A DNA stretch of 64,000 bases from Hydrogenophilales bacterium 16-64-40. Its GTDB lineage: Bacteria > Pseudomonadota > Gammaproteobacteria > Burkholderiales > Thiobacillaceae. The position numbers were made by a program, and so were the translations under genes. Each line of letters starts with the position of its first letter. Within the stretch, counting starts at the first letter, position 1. This document shows, piece by piece, positions 15,995 to 25,805 of this stretch. The notes below the pieces were generated by a model. The model worked only from the letters and a program-made list of their open reading frames with translations. It ran no database searches and had not been told where the DNA came from. The stretch is taken from the NCBI GenBank assembly GCA_002256995.1, contig NCGX01000004.1:1-64000 (forward strand). Reading direction: 5' to 3'.

Positions 15995-16747
15995 ATGCCG
16001 CTGAGTGAAGCGAGCCTGGCGCTCTGGCTGTTCGCCTTTGCCCGCCTCGCCGGGTGGGCCGTGTTCGATCCGCTGACCGGTCGCTTGCCGCTGCTCTTGC
16101 GCCTGTTCATCGCCGCCGTGCTGGCGGCGGTGCTGGCGCCGGGGCTGGCGATCGATGCGATCGATGCGATCGATCCGTTCAGCGTGCAGGGCATGCTGGC
16201 ACTGGGCCTGGAAGGCGTGTGGGGCGCTGCGCTGGCGCTTTGCGTGCGGCTGGTGTTTGCTGCGGTCGAGGCCATCCTGGTATGGACCGGCCACACCGCG
16301 ACCGGCGGCCTGCTGACCCTGACCGCCGAGCAGGCGGCGCCCGCGGACGCCGCTTGGCGCGCCCTAGCGGGGTGGCTGGCGGCGATGGCGTTTCTGGGCG
16401 CCAGCGGCCATCTGCTGATCGTCGACGCGCTGCGCGACAGCTTCGCCGTCATGCCGGTGGCCGTCCTGCCCGCCGCAACCGACCTGCGCCAGCTGGCCGA
16501 AGCGGGCAGTTGGCTGTTCGCCACCGGGGTGCAGCTGGCCTTGCCGCTGCTGGCGCTGGCGCTGCTGATCCAGCTGGCGCTCGGCATCGTGGCGCGCACC
16601 ACGCCGGGGCTGGACATGTTCTCGGTCGGGCTGGGAATCGCGGCGCTGGGGCTGATGGCCGTCTGGGTGTGGGCGGTGCCGCTGGTCGCCCACGGCGTCG
16701 GGCTGGGCATCGAGCAGCTGGCCGGCTGGCTGGGCCGGCTCAGCTAG
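15995..16747 (+). CDS. fliR: Flagellar export gate protein FliR
   Basis: A 250-aa polytopic membrane protein of the FliR/SctT family with about six hydrophobic segments. Family-like parts include LFAFARLAGW at the start, LLLRLFIAAVLAAVLAPGL and the late segment ARTTPGLDMFSVGLG (usually R-x-x-P-Q-x-N-x-F). The N/Q-to-D/G differences in that last motif are modest. Last gene of the cluster. The next gene downstream is zwf, so flhB and flhA are not adjacent. A 14-base imperfect triplicate (GATCGATGCGATC) lies at about 16150-16170 and is read as IDAIDAID. Confidence 0.93.
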   Translation: MPLSEASLALWLFAFARLAGWAVFDPLTGRLPLLLRLFIAAVLAAVLAPGLAIDAIDAIDPFSVQGMLALGLEGVWGAALALCVRLVFAAVEAILVWTGHTATGGLLTLTAEQAAPADAAWRALAGWLAAMAFLGASGHLLIVDALRDSFAVMPVAVLPAATDLRQLAEAGSWLFATGVQLALPLLALALLIQLALGIVARTTPGLDMFSVGLGIAALGLMAVWVWAVPLVAHGVGLGIEQLAGWLGRLS

Positions 16748-16813
16748 CACGCCCCTCCGGGAACGCTGTTGTATGGAAAACCTTAGTCTGAGACGAACCT
16801 GGAACTTGATGCC

Positions 16814-18208
16814 GTGACCGAGAAAACGATCTCAGACGCCCTGGTGCTGTTTGGCGCCACCGGCGACCTTGCCCGACGCAAGATATTTCCCGCGCTGCAC
16901 GACATGCTGCGGCACGGCCGCACCCTGCCGCCCATCGTCTGCGTGGCGAATTCTCCGGGGTGGGATCTTGAACGCTTGCGCGCCCACGCCCACGACGGCA
17001 TCGCCGAATTCGGCGGCGGAGTGGACGAGGCGGTGTTCCGCAATCTTGCCAGCTTGCTGACCTATATCAACGGCGACTACGAAGACCCGGCGACGTACGT
17101 GGCGCTGCGCCGCGCGCTTGAGCACCGGCAGCGCCCGCTGCACTACTTTGCCATTCCACCGGCCATGTTTCCCGTGGTGGTGCGCGGACTGGCCGCAGTC
17201 GGTTGCACCGAGGGCGCGCGCGTGGTGGTGGAAAAACCCTTCGGGCGCGACCTGGAATCGGCGCAATCGCTCAATGCAACACTGTACGAGGCGCTGCCCG
17301 AATCCGGAATCTTCCGCATCGATCATTACCTGGGCAAGGAAGCGGTGCAGAACATTCTGTATTTCCGCTTTGCCAACTCCTTTCTCGAACCGATCTGGAA
17401 CCGCAACCATATCCGGCAGATCCAGATCACCATGGCGGAGAGCTTCGGCGTGGCCGGGCGGGGACGTTTTTACGATTCGGTCGGGGCCATCCGCGACGTG
17501 CTGCAGAACCACCTGTTGCAGATCCTCGCCCTGCTGGCCATGGAGCCGCCGCTCGGCACCAGCGCGGAGGCGGTGCGCGATGAGCAGGCCAAATTGCTCA
17601 AGGCCATCCGTCCGCTGGCGCCCGGCGACCTGGTTCGCGGACAGTACGAAGGCTACGGCAACGAGGAAGGCGTCGCGCGCGGTTCGGACACCGAGACCTT
17701 TGCTGCGGTGCGATTCTTCGTCGACACCTGGCGCTGGGCGGGCGTGCCCTTCATCGTGCGTACCGGCAAGAATTTGCCGCTCACCACCACCGAGATTCGC
17801 GCCGAGTTTCAGGTTCCGCCGCAGCGCGTGTTTGCACTGTCCGAAACCGGGCCGCTGGCGCCCAATTACCTGCGCATGCGCTTGTCCCCCACGGTGTCCA
17901 TCGCGCTGGGTGCACGCACCAAGAATGCGGGCGATCGCATGGTCGGGCGGCCGGTGGAACTCTATGTATGCAACGACCATCCGGAAGAGATGAGCGCCTA
18001 TGAGCGCCTGCTCGGTGACGCCATGGACGGCGAGGCCATGCTGTTCGCCCGCCAGGATGCGGTGGAAGCGGCATGGCGCGTGGTGGAACCCGTGCTTTCG
18101 CGTCGCGACCCGGCGTATGCCTATGAACCCGGCACCTGGGGCCCGGCCGAGGCTGACCTGCTGCTTGCCGGTGGGCGTTGGCATAATCCACGTGCGCCCC
18201 AGAGTTAG
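16814..18208 (+). CDS. zwf: Glucose-6-phosphate 1-dehydrogenase
   Basis: First enzyme of the oxidative pentose phosphate pathway: glucose-6-phosphate + NADP+ to 6-phosphogluconolactone. 464 aa, slightly shorter than the usual 480-490. The coenzyme fingerprint is [15 protein letters not shown] at residues 13-27, and the substrate motif is [13 protein letters not shown], with [11 protein letters not shown] before it. Start is GTG with a poor ribosome-binding site. A 9-base palindrome GTCTGAGAC lies at 16786-16794, 20 bases upstream. pgl and edd/eda are not next to it. Confidence 0.97.
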   Translation: MTEKTISDALVLFGATGDLARRKIFPALHDMLRHGRTLPPIVCVANSPGWDLERLRAHAHDGIAEFGGGVDEAVFRNLASLLTYINGDYEDPATYVALRRALEHRQRPLHYFAIPPAMFPVVVRGLAAVGCTEGARVVVEKPFGRDLESAQSLNATLYEALPESGIFRIDHYLGKEAVQNILYFRFANSFLEPIWNRNHIRQIQITMAESFGVAGRGRFYDSVGAIRDVLQNHLLQILALLAMEPPLGTSAEAVRDEQAKLLKAIRPLAPGDLVRGQYEGYGNEEGVARGSDTETFAAVRFFVDTWRWAGVPFIVRTGKNLPLTTTEIRAEFQVPPQRVFALSETGPLAPNYLRMRLSPTVSIALGARTKNAGDRMVGRPVELYVCNDHPEEMSAYERLLGDAMDGEAMLFARQDAVEAAWRVVEPVLSRRDPAYAYEPGTWGPAEADLLLAGGRWHNPRAPQS

Positions 18209-18332
18209 TATCGTGAACCGGAAATCTTAGAAAACCCGGCACGACCAGATAGATTAGAATGCGGGGTTTATCGTCATATCGTCGGGAACAACGGCGACGG
18301 CGAATGTTTGAAACAAGAGCGGCGGAAATAGC

Positions 18333-19223
18333 ATGGCAGACATAAATATGGCCAGGGGAAGCCTGGTTGCGATCGTCACCCCGATGTCGGACGATGGCGC
18401 GCTCGACCTCGACGCGCTGCGCCGTCTGGTCGACTGGCATATCGCAGAAGGAACGGACGGCATTTGCATCGTCGGCACCACCGGCGAATCGCCGACGGTG
18501 AGCTTCGACGAGCACTGCCTGCTGATCCGCACCACGGTCGAGCAGGTCGCCGGGCGGGTGCCGGTGATCGCGGGGACCGGCGCGAATTCCACTGCCGAAG
18601 CGATCGAGCTCACCGAATGCGCCAAGGCAGCGGGTGCCCAGGCCGGGCTGTCGGTGGTGCCCTACTACAACAGGCCGACGCAGGAAGGCATCTACCAGCA
18701 CTACAAAAAGATTGCCGAGTCGGTCGAGCTGCCGTTGATTTTGTATAACGTGCCGGGACGCACGGTGGCCGATATGTCCAACGACACCACGCTGCGTCTG
18801 GCGGACGTGCCCGGCATCGTCGGCATCAAGGACGCTACCGGCAGCATGGAGCGCGCGGCCGACCTGCTGCGCCGGGCGCCGAAGAATTTTTCGCTGTACA
18901 CCGGCGACGACGCCTCGGCCATGCCTTTCATGCTGCTGGGCGGGCATGGCGTGATTTCGGTCACCGCCAACGTCGCGCCAAAACTGATGCACGAAATGTG
19001 CGTCGCCGCGTTCGACGGGAACCTGGCGCGGGCGCGCGAGCTCAACAATCTGCTGCTGCCTTTGCACAGCAAGCTGTTTGTCGAGGCCAACCCGATTCCG
19101 GTGAAGTGGGCGTGCGCCGAGATGGGCCTGATCCCCTTCGGCCTGCGTTTGCCGCTGACCCCGCTGTCTGCCGGCCTGCACGACACCCTGCGTGACGCAA
19201 TGCGCCACGCCAATGTAATTTAA
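18333..19223 (+). CDS. dapA: 4-hydroxy-tetrahydrodipicolinate synthase
   Basis: Condenses pyruvate with aspartate semialdehyde in lysine and diaminopimelate synthesis. A TIM-barrel protein of 296 aa. Visible motifs are GTTGESPTV, the tyrosine in YYNRPTQEG and the Schiff-base lysine in GIKDATGSM. The ATG at 18333 adds five residues to the usual [13 protein letters not shown] start but has the better upstream sequence; the ATG at 18348 is an alternative. bamC follows at 61 bases, the widespread dapA-bamC order. The 124 bases upstream contain TAGAAT (18255-18260), a possible -10. Confidence 0.97.
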   Translation: MADINMARGSLVAIVTPMSDDGALDLDALRRLVDWHIAEGTDGICIVGTTGESPTVSFDEHCLLIRTTVEQVAGRVPVIAGTGANSTAEAIELTECAKAAGAQAGLSVVPYYNRPTQEGIYQHYKKIAESVELPLILYNVPGRTVADMSNDTTLRLADVPGIVGIKDATGSMERAADLLRRAPKNFSLYTGDDASAMPFMLLGGHGVISVTANVAPKLMHEMCVAAFDGNLARARELNNLLLPLHSKLFVEANPIPVKWACAEMGLIPFGLRLPLTPLSAGLHDTLRDAMRHANVI

Positions 19224-19284
19224 TCCAGTCTCGCGCGGCGATGTGCCCTGCCGGTTCGATGCAACTTTTCGTTTAGGAAACCTG

Positions 19285-20388
19285 ATGCGTTTATTGCCCC
19301 TGTTTGTGATGCTTAGCCTGGCCACTTCGGGCTGCGGCATGATCGAATCCAAAAAGATCGACTATAAATCGGCCGGCAAGCTGCCGACGCTGGAAATGCC
19401 GCCGGACCTCACCGCGCCGGCCGGCGACAACCGTTACGCCATTCCCGATACCCAGGGCAGCGGCACTGCCACCCTGTCGACCTACAGCCAGGAACGCCAG
19501 ACCGCACCGAGCGGCGCGCAAACCCTGCTGCCCGCGCAGGAGAAGGCCCGCATCGAACGCGCCGGCAGCCAGCGCTGGCTGGTGGTGCAGGCGACGCCGC
19601 AGCAGGTATGGCCGGTGATCAAGGATTTCTGGCAGGAGACCGGTTTCATCGTCAACCTGGAGTCACCCGAAACCGGCATCATCGAAACCGACTGGGCGGA
19701 AAACCGCGCCAACATCCCGCAGGACGTGATTCGCCGCACCCTCGGCAAGGTGCTCGACGGCCTGTATTCCACCGCCGAGCGCGACAAGTTCCGCACCCGT
19801 ATCGAAGCAAGCAAGGAAGGCGTCACCGAAATCTACGTCAGCCACCGCGGCATGATAGAAGTCTACGATTCCGCGAACAAGGACAGGACGGTGTGGCAGC
19901 CGCGGCCCGCCGACCCCGAGCTCGAGGCCGAAATGCTGCGCCGCTTGATGCTGCGCTTCGGCGTGGAAGAGAATCGCGCCCAGACCCTGCTGGTCAAACA
20001 GCAGACGCCGGAACAGGCGCGCATCCTCCAGGAGGCCGGCGCGTCGGTGCTGGAAATGGACGAGAATTTCGACCGTGCCTGGCGTCGTGTCGGCCTCGCG
20101 CTGGATCGCGTCGGCTTCGCAGTGGAAGACCGCGACCGCTCCAAAGGCGTGTACTTCGTGCGCTACATCGATCCTGGTGTCGACAACGACAGCAAGCGCG
20201 ACGACGGCCTTCTCGCCAAGTTCGCCTTCTGGCGCAGCAAGAAGGAGCAGGCCTCGCCGCAGTTGCAGATTTTGGTAAACGAGGCGGGCGAGAAGAGCCG
20301 GGTCAGCGTCACCGGCGCGGACGGCAAGCCGGCCGACGCCACGACGCAGACCCGCATCCTCAACCTGCTGCATCAAGAACTGAAGTAA
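19285..20388 (+). CDS. bamC: Outer-membrane assembly lipoprotein BamC
   Basis: A 367-aa lipoprotein of the BAM complex, which inserts beta-barrel proteins in the outer membrane. The signal peptide ends in LATSGC, with lipidation Cys at residue 17. The N-terminal unstructured part contains YKSAGKLPTLEMPPDL, the segment that binds BamD. Two helix-grip domains follow. The start MRLLPLF is chosen for the signal peptide and an AGGA site. It sits between dapA and an MBL-fold gene on the same strand. Confidence 0.93.
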   Translation: MRLLPLFVMLSLATSGCGMIESKKIDYKSAGKLPTLEMPPDLTAPAGDNRYAIPDTQGSGTATLSTYSQERQTAPSGAQTLLPAQEKARIERAGSQRWLVVQATPQQVWPVIKDFWQETGFIVNLESPETGIIETDWAENRANIPQDVIRRTLGKVLDGLYSTAERDKFRTRIEASKEGVTEIYVSHRGMIEVYDSANKDRTVWQPRPADPELEAEMLRRLMLRFGVEENRAQTLLVKQQTPEQARILQEAGASVLEMDENFDRAWRRVGLALDRVGFAVEDRDRSKGVYFVRYIDPGVDNDSKRDDGLLAKFAFWRSKKEQASPQLQILVNEAGEKSRVSVTGADGKPADATTQTRILNLLHQELK

Positions 20389-20404
20389 TGCGGGAATCCG
20401 CCTG

Positions 20405-21159
20405 ATGCGGTTTGCCAGCCTCGGCAGCGGCAGCGACGGCAACGGCCTGGTGGTCGAGGCCGGCGGCACCCGGGTGCTGATGGATTGCGGTTTTGGCCTG
20501 GCCGACAGCCAGGCGCGGCTGGCCCGCCTGGGCCTGCAGGCGTCCGACCTGGCCGGCATTGTGGTGACCCATGAGCACGGCGACCATATCGGCGGGGTAG
20601 GGCGGCTGGCGCGCAAGCACAAGCTGCCGGTGTGGCTGACGGCCGGCACCCTGGTGATGGCGCAGGACCTCGACGGCGTGGCGGTGCAGGTGATCGACAG
20701 CCATGCGGCGTTTGCGGTGGACGGTCTGGAAATTCAGCCGTTTCCGGTGCCGCACGATGCGCGTGAGCCGGTGCAGTATGTGTTCGGCGACGGCAACCGC
20801 CGCCTCGGTGTGTTGACCGATACCGGCAGCAATACCCTGCACATCGAGGCCATGCTGGCCGGCGTCGATGCGCTGGTGCTGGAATGCAACCACGACGCCG
20901 CAATGCTGGAAAACGGCCCGTATCCGCCCAGCCTCAAGCGGCGGGTGGGAGGGCGTTTCGGCCATCTGGAAAACAGCCAGTCGGCGGCCTTGCTGGACAA
21001 GCTGAAGCACGACAAACTGCAGTGCGTGATGGCGGCGCATGTTTCACACACGAACAATACGGCCGCCCTGGCGCAACGCGCGCTGGCCCACGTGCTGAAC
21101 TGTGCGGACGCCGACGTGCGCGTGGCCTGCCAGACGGCAGGATTTGACTGGATAACGCT

Positions 21160-21163
<4 letters not shown>
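20405..21163 (+). CDS. MBL-fold metallo-hydrolase, WalJ/YycJ-like
   Basis: A 252-aa metallo-beta-lactamase-fold protein. The zinc motif THEHGDHIGG is at about residue 56, and FASLGSGSDGNG and DCGFGLADSQARL match the YycJ/WalJ subgroup of putative exonucleases. C-terminal AAHVSHTNNT supplies another metal histidine. It lies 16 bases after bamC and overlaps the helicase gene by four bases, so the three are likely co-transcribed. Substrate is not known from sequence. Confidence 0.85.
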
Positions 21164-22577
<1,414 letters not shown>

Positions 22578-22581
<4 letters not shown>

Positions 22582-22922
22582 GCTGGGAAATCCTCCTGCT
22601 GGGAATGTTTGGCGCTGTCGGCTGGTACTGGTACGCCGGCATGCAGGTGCGGGAACAGGCGGTTGCCGTCGGTCGCCGTGCCTGCGCCGATGCCGGACTG
22701 CAGTTCCTCGATGACAGCGTGGCCTTGAGCCGAACCCGTTTTGCGCGCAACAGCCAGGGCCAGCTGCAGTTCCTGCGCGATTACCGCTTCGAGTTTTCCG
22801 ACACGGGCGACAATCGCCGTCCCGGCGTTATCCGCATGCTCGGCAACCGCGTCGAATGGGTCAGCCTCGATGGCGAGTGGCAGCCGGGGCGCACAGCCAG
22901 CGTCAGCCGGCTGGAGCACTGA
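22578..22922 (+). CDS. DUF3301-family membrane-anchored protein
   Basis: A 114-aa protein of the DUF3301 family, recognised by MSWEILLLGMFGAVGWYW (one N-terminal membrane helix), followed by A-C-x-x-A-G-L-Q-F-L-D-D-S-V-A-L and RFEFSDTGDNRRPG. No function is established. The GTG start overlaps the helicase stop (GTGA), so it is probably translated with it. Small, anchored with its soluble part in the cytoplasm or periplasm. Confidence 0.88.
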
Positions 22923-22960
22923 GGCCTTGAGGGCGACCGCGATCTGCGGCCGCCTGCGTC

Positions 22961-23899
22961 TTATTCCTGCTCGATTTCCAGAATCGCCAGGCTGATCTGC
23001 GGGCCCAGGTTGGTCTCGAATTCGGCCCATTTGCTGTAGGCCTTGAGCTTGTCCACAAGTACAGGCTTCATCTCGAAATCGCTTTTCCCCTCGTCGTACA
23101 TGCGCCGCACTTCCGCCATCAGGATGTCGAAATAGGCCTTCTGTTCCGCAATGAAGCCGCGGTCGCCGGTCTTGCCGTGGCCGGGCACGTAGCGCTTCGC
23201 ATTAAGGTCGAGCGCACGTTGCGTGGCCTTCATCACGCCCTTGAAAGTGCCGTCGCGCAGGTTCATCGACTGGCGGTTCAGCACGTTGTCGCCGGTGAAG
23301 AGAATCTTGTCTTCGACGAGCTCGATCATCAGGTCGGTCTTGCTGTGCGCGTCGGTCGACGAATGGATTCGGAAGGTCTTGCCGCCGATTCTGAATTCCT
23401 GGCCGTCGGCGGCTTCGACCGTGGGATGGACGGCGCGGGTGCCGTCGGTATAGCCGCGGGTCATGTCCGACATCAGCTTGAGCCAGAACGCGTCGGCACC
23501 TTCCTTCGCCTGCTTGATCATGTCGGGGTGGGCGATGATGGTCGCCTTCGGCCACACGTCCAGCACCGCCTGGTTACCCAGCCAGTGATCGCCGTGGACG
23601 TGGGTGTTGAACACGTGGGTGACCGGTTTTTGGGTGGTCTTCTTGAGTTGCGCCATGACCATGCGACCGGCCTGCACGCTGGAACCCGGATCGATCACCA
23701 CGACGCCATCGGCGGTGACGATCCAGGCCGGGTTGTTCATGAAGCTCTGGTTTTCCACCGACGGCAAGCCTTGCGGGCCGTGGATGACGTAGGTGTCGGT
23801 GTGGACCTTTTGCGCCGGATAGGAACGGACCACGTCATTGGGGCCGGCCAGCACAGGCGTGCAGAAGGTCAGGGCGGCGAGCAGGGGGATGATGCGCAT
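22961..23899 (-). CDS. Periplasmic MBL-fold hydrolase (SoxH / quinoprotein-relay type)
   Basis: A 312-aa metallo-beta-lactamase-fold protein with a signal peptide (MRIIPLLAALTFCTPVLA). Zinc ligands are in THVHGDHWLGN, in HSSTDAHSKTD and in YVPGHGKTGD. It resembles SoxH and the zinc hydrolases linked to quinoprotein and sulfur-oxidation genes, whose substrates are not settled. The gene is third in a minus-strand set after msrB and a flavin reductase, 71 bases beyond the latter. The start at 23899 is set by the signal peptide and an AGAA site. Confidence 0.85.
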   Translation of the reverse strand: MRIIPLLAALTFCTPVLAGPNDVVRSYPAQKVHTDTYVIHGPQGLPSVENQSFMNNPAWIVTADGVVVIDPGSSVQAGRMVMAQLKKTTQKPVTHVFNTHVHGDHWLGNQAVLDVWPKATIIAHPDMIKQAKEGADAFWLKLMSDMTRGYTDGTRAVHPTVEAADGQEFRIGGKTFRIHSSTDAHSKTDLMIELVEDKILFTGDNVLNRQSMNLRDGTFKGVMKATQRALDLNAKRYVPGHGKTGDRGFIAEQKAYFDILMAEVRRMYDEGKSDFEMKPVLVDKLKAYSKWAEFETNLGPQISLAILEIEQE

Positions 23900-23970
23900 G
23901 GCGGTTCTCCGTTCAGGTTGAGGCGAAAACAAGCAGGTTGTCGGGCGGTGTCGAGTGGCGAACAGGCCCC

Positions 23971-24675
23971 CTACCACCATTTCTCGAAAATGATGCGGTT
24001 CATCGGCACGCCGAGGTCATGCAGCAGGGTGCTCATGTCCTCGACCATGCCCTTGGGGCCGCACAGGTAATACAGCGTGTCGTCCGGCACGTCGAGCGCG
24101 TGCAACTTGACCGGGTCGATGCGGCCGGTGAGGCCGTGCCAGTCGGCGTCGGCTTGGGTCACGGTGACGCTCACGTGCAGGTTGTCGTGGCTGCGGGCGG
24201 CTGCGTCAAGTTCGTCGCGGAACAGGATTTCGCGGCTGTCCGAGACGCTGTAGACCAGGTGCGTCTGCGTCGGCAAGCGGGCATCGCGCACGTGGCGGAA
24301 GATGGACAGCAGCGGCGTGATGCCGACCCCGCCGCCGATCAGCACCACGTTGTCGCTCATTTCCGGCAGGTAGACGAACGGCCCCTGGCCCTGTGAGATG
24401 CGTATGGCGTCACCTACCCGTGCCTGTTCGTGCACCCAGCGCGCCACCGGATGGTGCGCACTCGCCTTGATCGCAAGCTCGATTTCGCCCTGATGGATGG
24501 GCGAGGTGGTGATGGAGTAACCCGAGGTGTGCGTTGCGCCGCCGGCCTCGATACTGAGGTCGACCCATTGCCCCGGCAGAAAGCGGAAGGCGGGATCGGC
24601 AATGGCCAGGCGCAGGACGTGAATGCTGGGCGTGGCGGGGGTGATCGCAGCAATCTGCGCGTCAAAGATGTGCAA
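23971..24675 (-). CDS. Ferredoxin-reductase-like FAD/NAD(P)-binding oxidoreductase
   Basis: A 234-aa protein with an FAD-binding beta-barrel (residues 1-100; PGQWVDL and GYSITTSP, a variant of RxYS) and an NAD(P) domain. The NAD(P) motif is GGGVGITPLLSI and YYLCGPKGM lies near the end; the C-terminus is FEKWW. It lacks an attached [2Fe-2S] domain, so it probably passes electrons to a separate partner. The TTG start lies three bases after the msrB stop, so the two are likely translated together. Partner unknown. Confidence 0.87.
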   Translation of the reverse strand: MHIFDAQIAAITPATPSIHVLRLAIADPAFRFLPGQWVDLSIEAGGATHTSGYSITTSPIHQGEIELAIKASAHHPVARWVHEQARVGDAIRISQGQGPFVYLPEMSDNVVLIGGGVGITPLLSIFRHVRDARLPTQTHLVYSVSDSREILFRDELDAAARSHDNLHVSVTVTQADADWHGLTGRIDPVKLHALDVPDDTLYYLCGPKGMVEDMSTLLHDLGVPMNRIIFEKWW

Positions 24676-24678
24676 GGC

Positions 24679-25080
24679 TCAGTCCTGCTTCCGCTGGAAG
24701 GTGAGCGATGCCGAGTTGATGCAGTAGCGCATGCCGGTGGGGGCAGGGCCGTCGGGGAAGACGTGGCCCAGATGCGAACCGCAGCGGCGGCACAGCGCCT
24801 CGACGCGCGCCATGCCATGGCTGGTGTCGTGCTTTTCCGCCACCGCATCGGCATTCAGCGCCTGATAAAAGCTCGGCCAGCCGGTACCGGAATCGAACTT
24901 GGCCGCGGACGAAAACAGGGGCGCGCCACAGGCCGCGCAATGGTATTCGCCGGCCTCGTGGTGGTCCCAGTATTCCCCGGTGAACGCTTGTTCGGTACCG
25001 TGCTCGCGCAGGATGCGGTATTGCTCGGGGGACAGTTCGGCGCGCCATTCGGCGTCGGTTCGGGTTTTATCTGCAGTCAT
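24679..25080 (-). CDS. msrB: Peptide-methionine (R)-S-oxide reductase MsrB
   Basis: Repairs methionine-R-sulfoxide in proteins. 133 aa, single-domain. Two CxxC pairs (CAAC and CRRC) bind structural zinc. SGTGWPSFY and GSHLGHVF are family signatures, and the catalytic cysteine is in RYCINSASL. First gene of a minus-strand set with a flavin reductase and an MBL hydrolase. It is divergent from rubrerythrin, with a palindrome between them. Confidence 0.97.
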   Translation of the reverse strand: MTADKTRTDAEWRAELSPEQYRILREHGTEQAFTGEYWDHHEAGEYHCAACGAPLFSSAAKFDSGTGWPSFYQALNADAVAEKHDTSHGMARVEALCRRCGSHLGHVFPDGPAPTGMRYCINSASLTFQRKQD

Positions 25081-25175
25081 GAAAGTTCTCCTGATTGCAC
25101 GAAGTTTACCTGTTGCCGGTCGAGGTCAACACGGTTGACAGCGTCATTGAAGCGGGTTTATTCTTCGTTCAGGTA

Positions 25176-25190
25176 TTAGACTTAGTCTAA
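25176..25190. promoter_or_regulatory. Palindromic operator candidate between msrB and rubrerythrin
   Basis: TTAGACTTAGTCTAA is a perfect inverted repeat (6-bp arms, 3-base centre) in the 222-base gap between two divergent oxidative-stress operons. A 13/15 match, TTAGAATGAGTCTAA, lies upstream of ftsH at 47690. The rest of this gap holds no gene. The cognate regulator cannot be named from the sequence. Confidence 0.5.
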
Positions 25191-25302
25191 AAACCGTATT
25201 TCATTCACTGGGATGCCTGCTATATACAAGTAGTTGGCTGTTGGACAGGGATGGATTATCAGTGCTGCAAAGCATATCTATGTCAATCAAGGAGATCAGG
25301 TT

Positions 25303-25722
25303 ATGCAACTCAAGGGCTCGAAAACCGAAGAACATCTGAAGGCCGCCTTCGCCGGCGAATCGCAGGCCAACCGCCGTTACCTCTACTTCGCAGCAAAAGC
25401 TGACGTGGAAGGCTACAACGACGTTGCCTCAGTGTTCCGTTCCACCGCCGAAGGCGAAACCGGCCACGCGCACGGCCACCTGGAATACCTGGAAAAGTGC
25501 GGCGACCCCGCCACCGGTATGCCTTTTGGCCCCACCGCCGACAACCTGAAGACCGCGGTTGCGGGTGAAACCCACGAGTACACCGACATGTATCCCGGCA
25601 TGGCCAAGGATGCACGTGCTGAAGGTTTCGACGAAATCGCCGACTGGTTCGAGACGCTGGCCAAGGCCGAGCGTTCGCACGCCAACAAGTTCCAGAAGAC
25701 CCTGGACACCCTGGGCGCGTAA
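25303..25722 (+). CDS. Rubrerythrin family protein
   Basis: A 139-aa ferritin-like diiron protein: MQLKGSKTEEHLKAAFAGESQANRRYLYFA, cut here to its key parts, gives the first E-x-x-Y metal helix, and EGETGHAHGHLEYL and AERSHANKF the others. It lacks the C-terminal rubredoxin CxxC domain, so it is the short, erythrin-like form. These proteins reduce hydrogen peroxide or hold iron. AAGGAGA precedes the ATG at 25303. A terminator follows, and then an Hdr-like gene and DUF3501, its usual companions. Confidence 0.93.
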   Translation: MQLKGSKTEEHLKAAFAGESQANRRYLYFAAKADVEGYNDVASVFRSTAEGETGHAHGHLEYLEKCGDPATGMPFGPTADNLKTAVAGETHEYTDMYPGMAKDARAEGFDEIADWFETLAKAERSHANKFQKTLDTLGA

Positions 25723-25735
25723 TCCTGCCCGGATG

Positions 25736-25767
25736 AAAAGCGGGTCGGTTGCGGCCCGCTTTTTTTG
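25736..25767 (+). terminator. Rho-independent terminator after rubrerythrin
   Basis: AAAAGCGGG (25736-25744) pairs with CCCGCTTTT (25755-25763), followed by T-run to 25767. It separates rubrerythrin from the downstream Fe-S gene, so the latter relies on read-through or its own promoter. Confidence 0.88.
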
Positions 25768-25805
25768 GCCCTGATTTTTCAAAAAGATAACCCACTGGAG
25801 TTCGC

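Noticed and set aside
18255..18260. TTAGAAT upstream of dapA as a further copy of the msrB/ftsH palindrome
   Set aside because: Only one half-site is present, without the TCTAA arm. It is more likely a -10 element.
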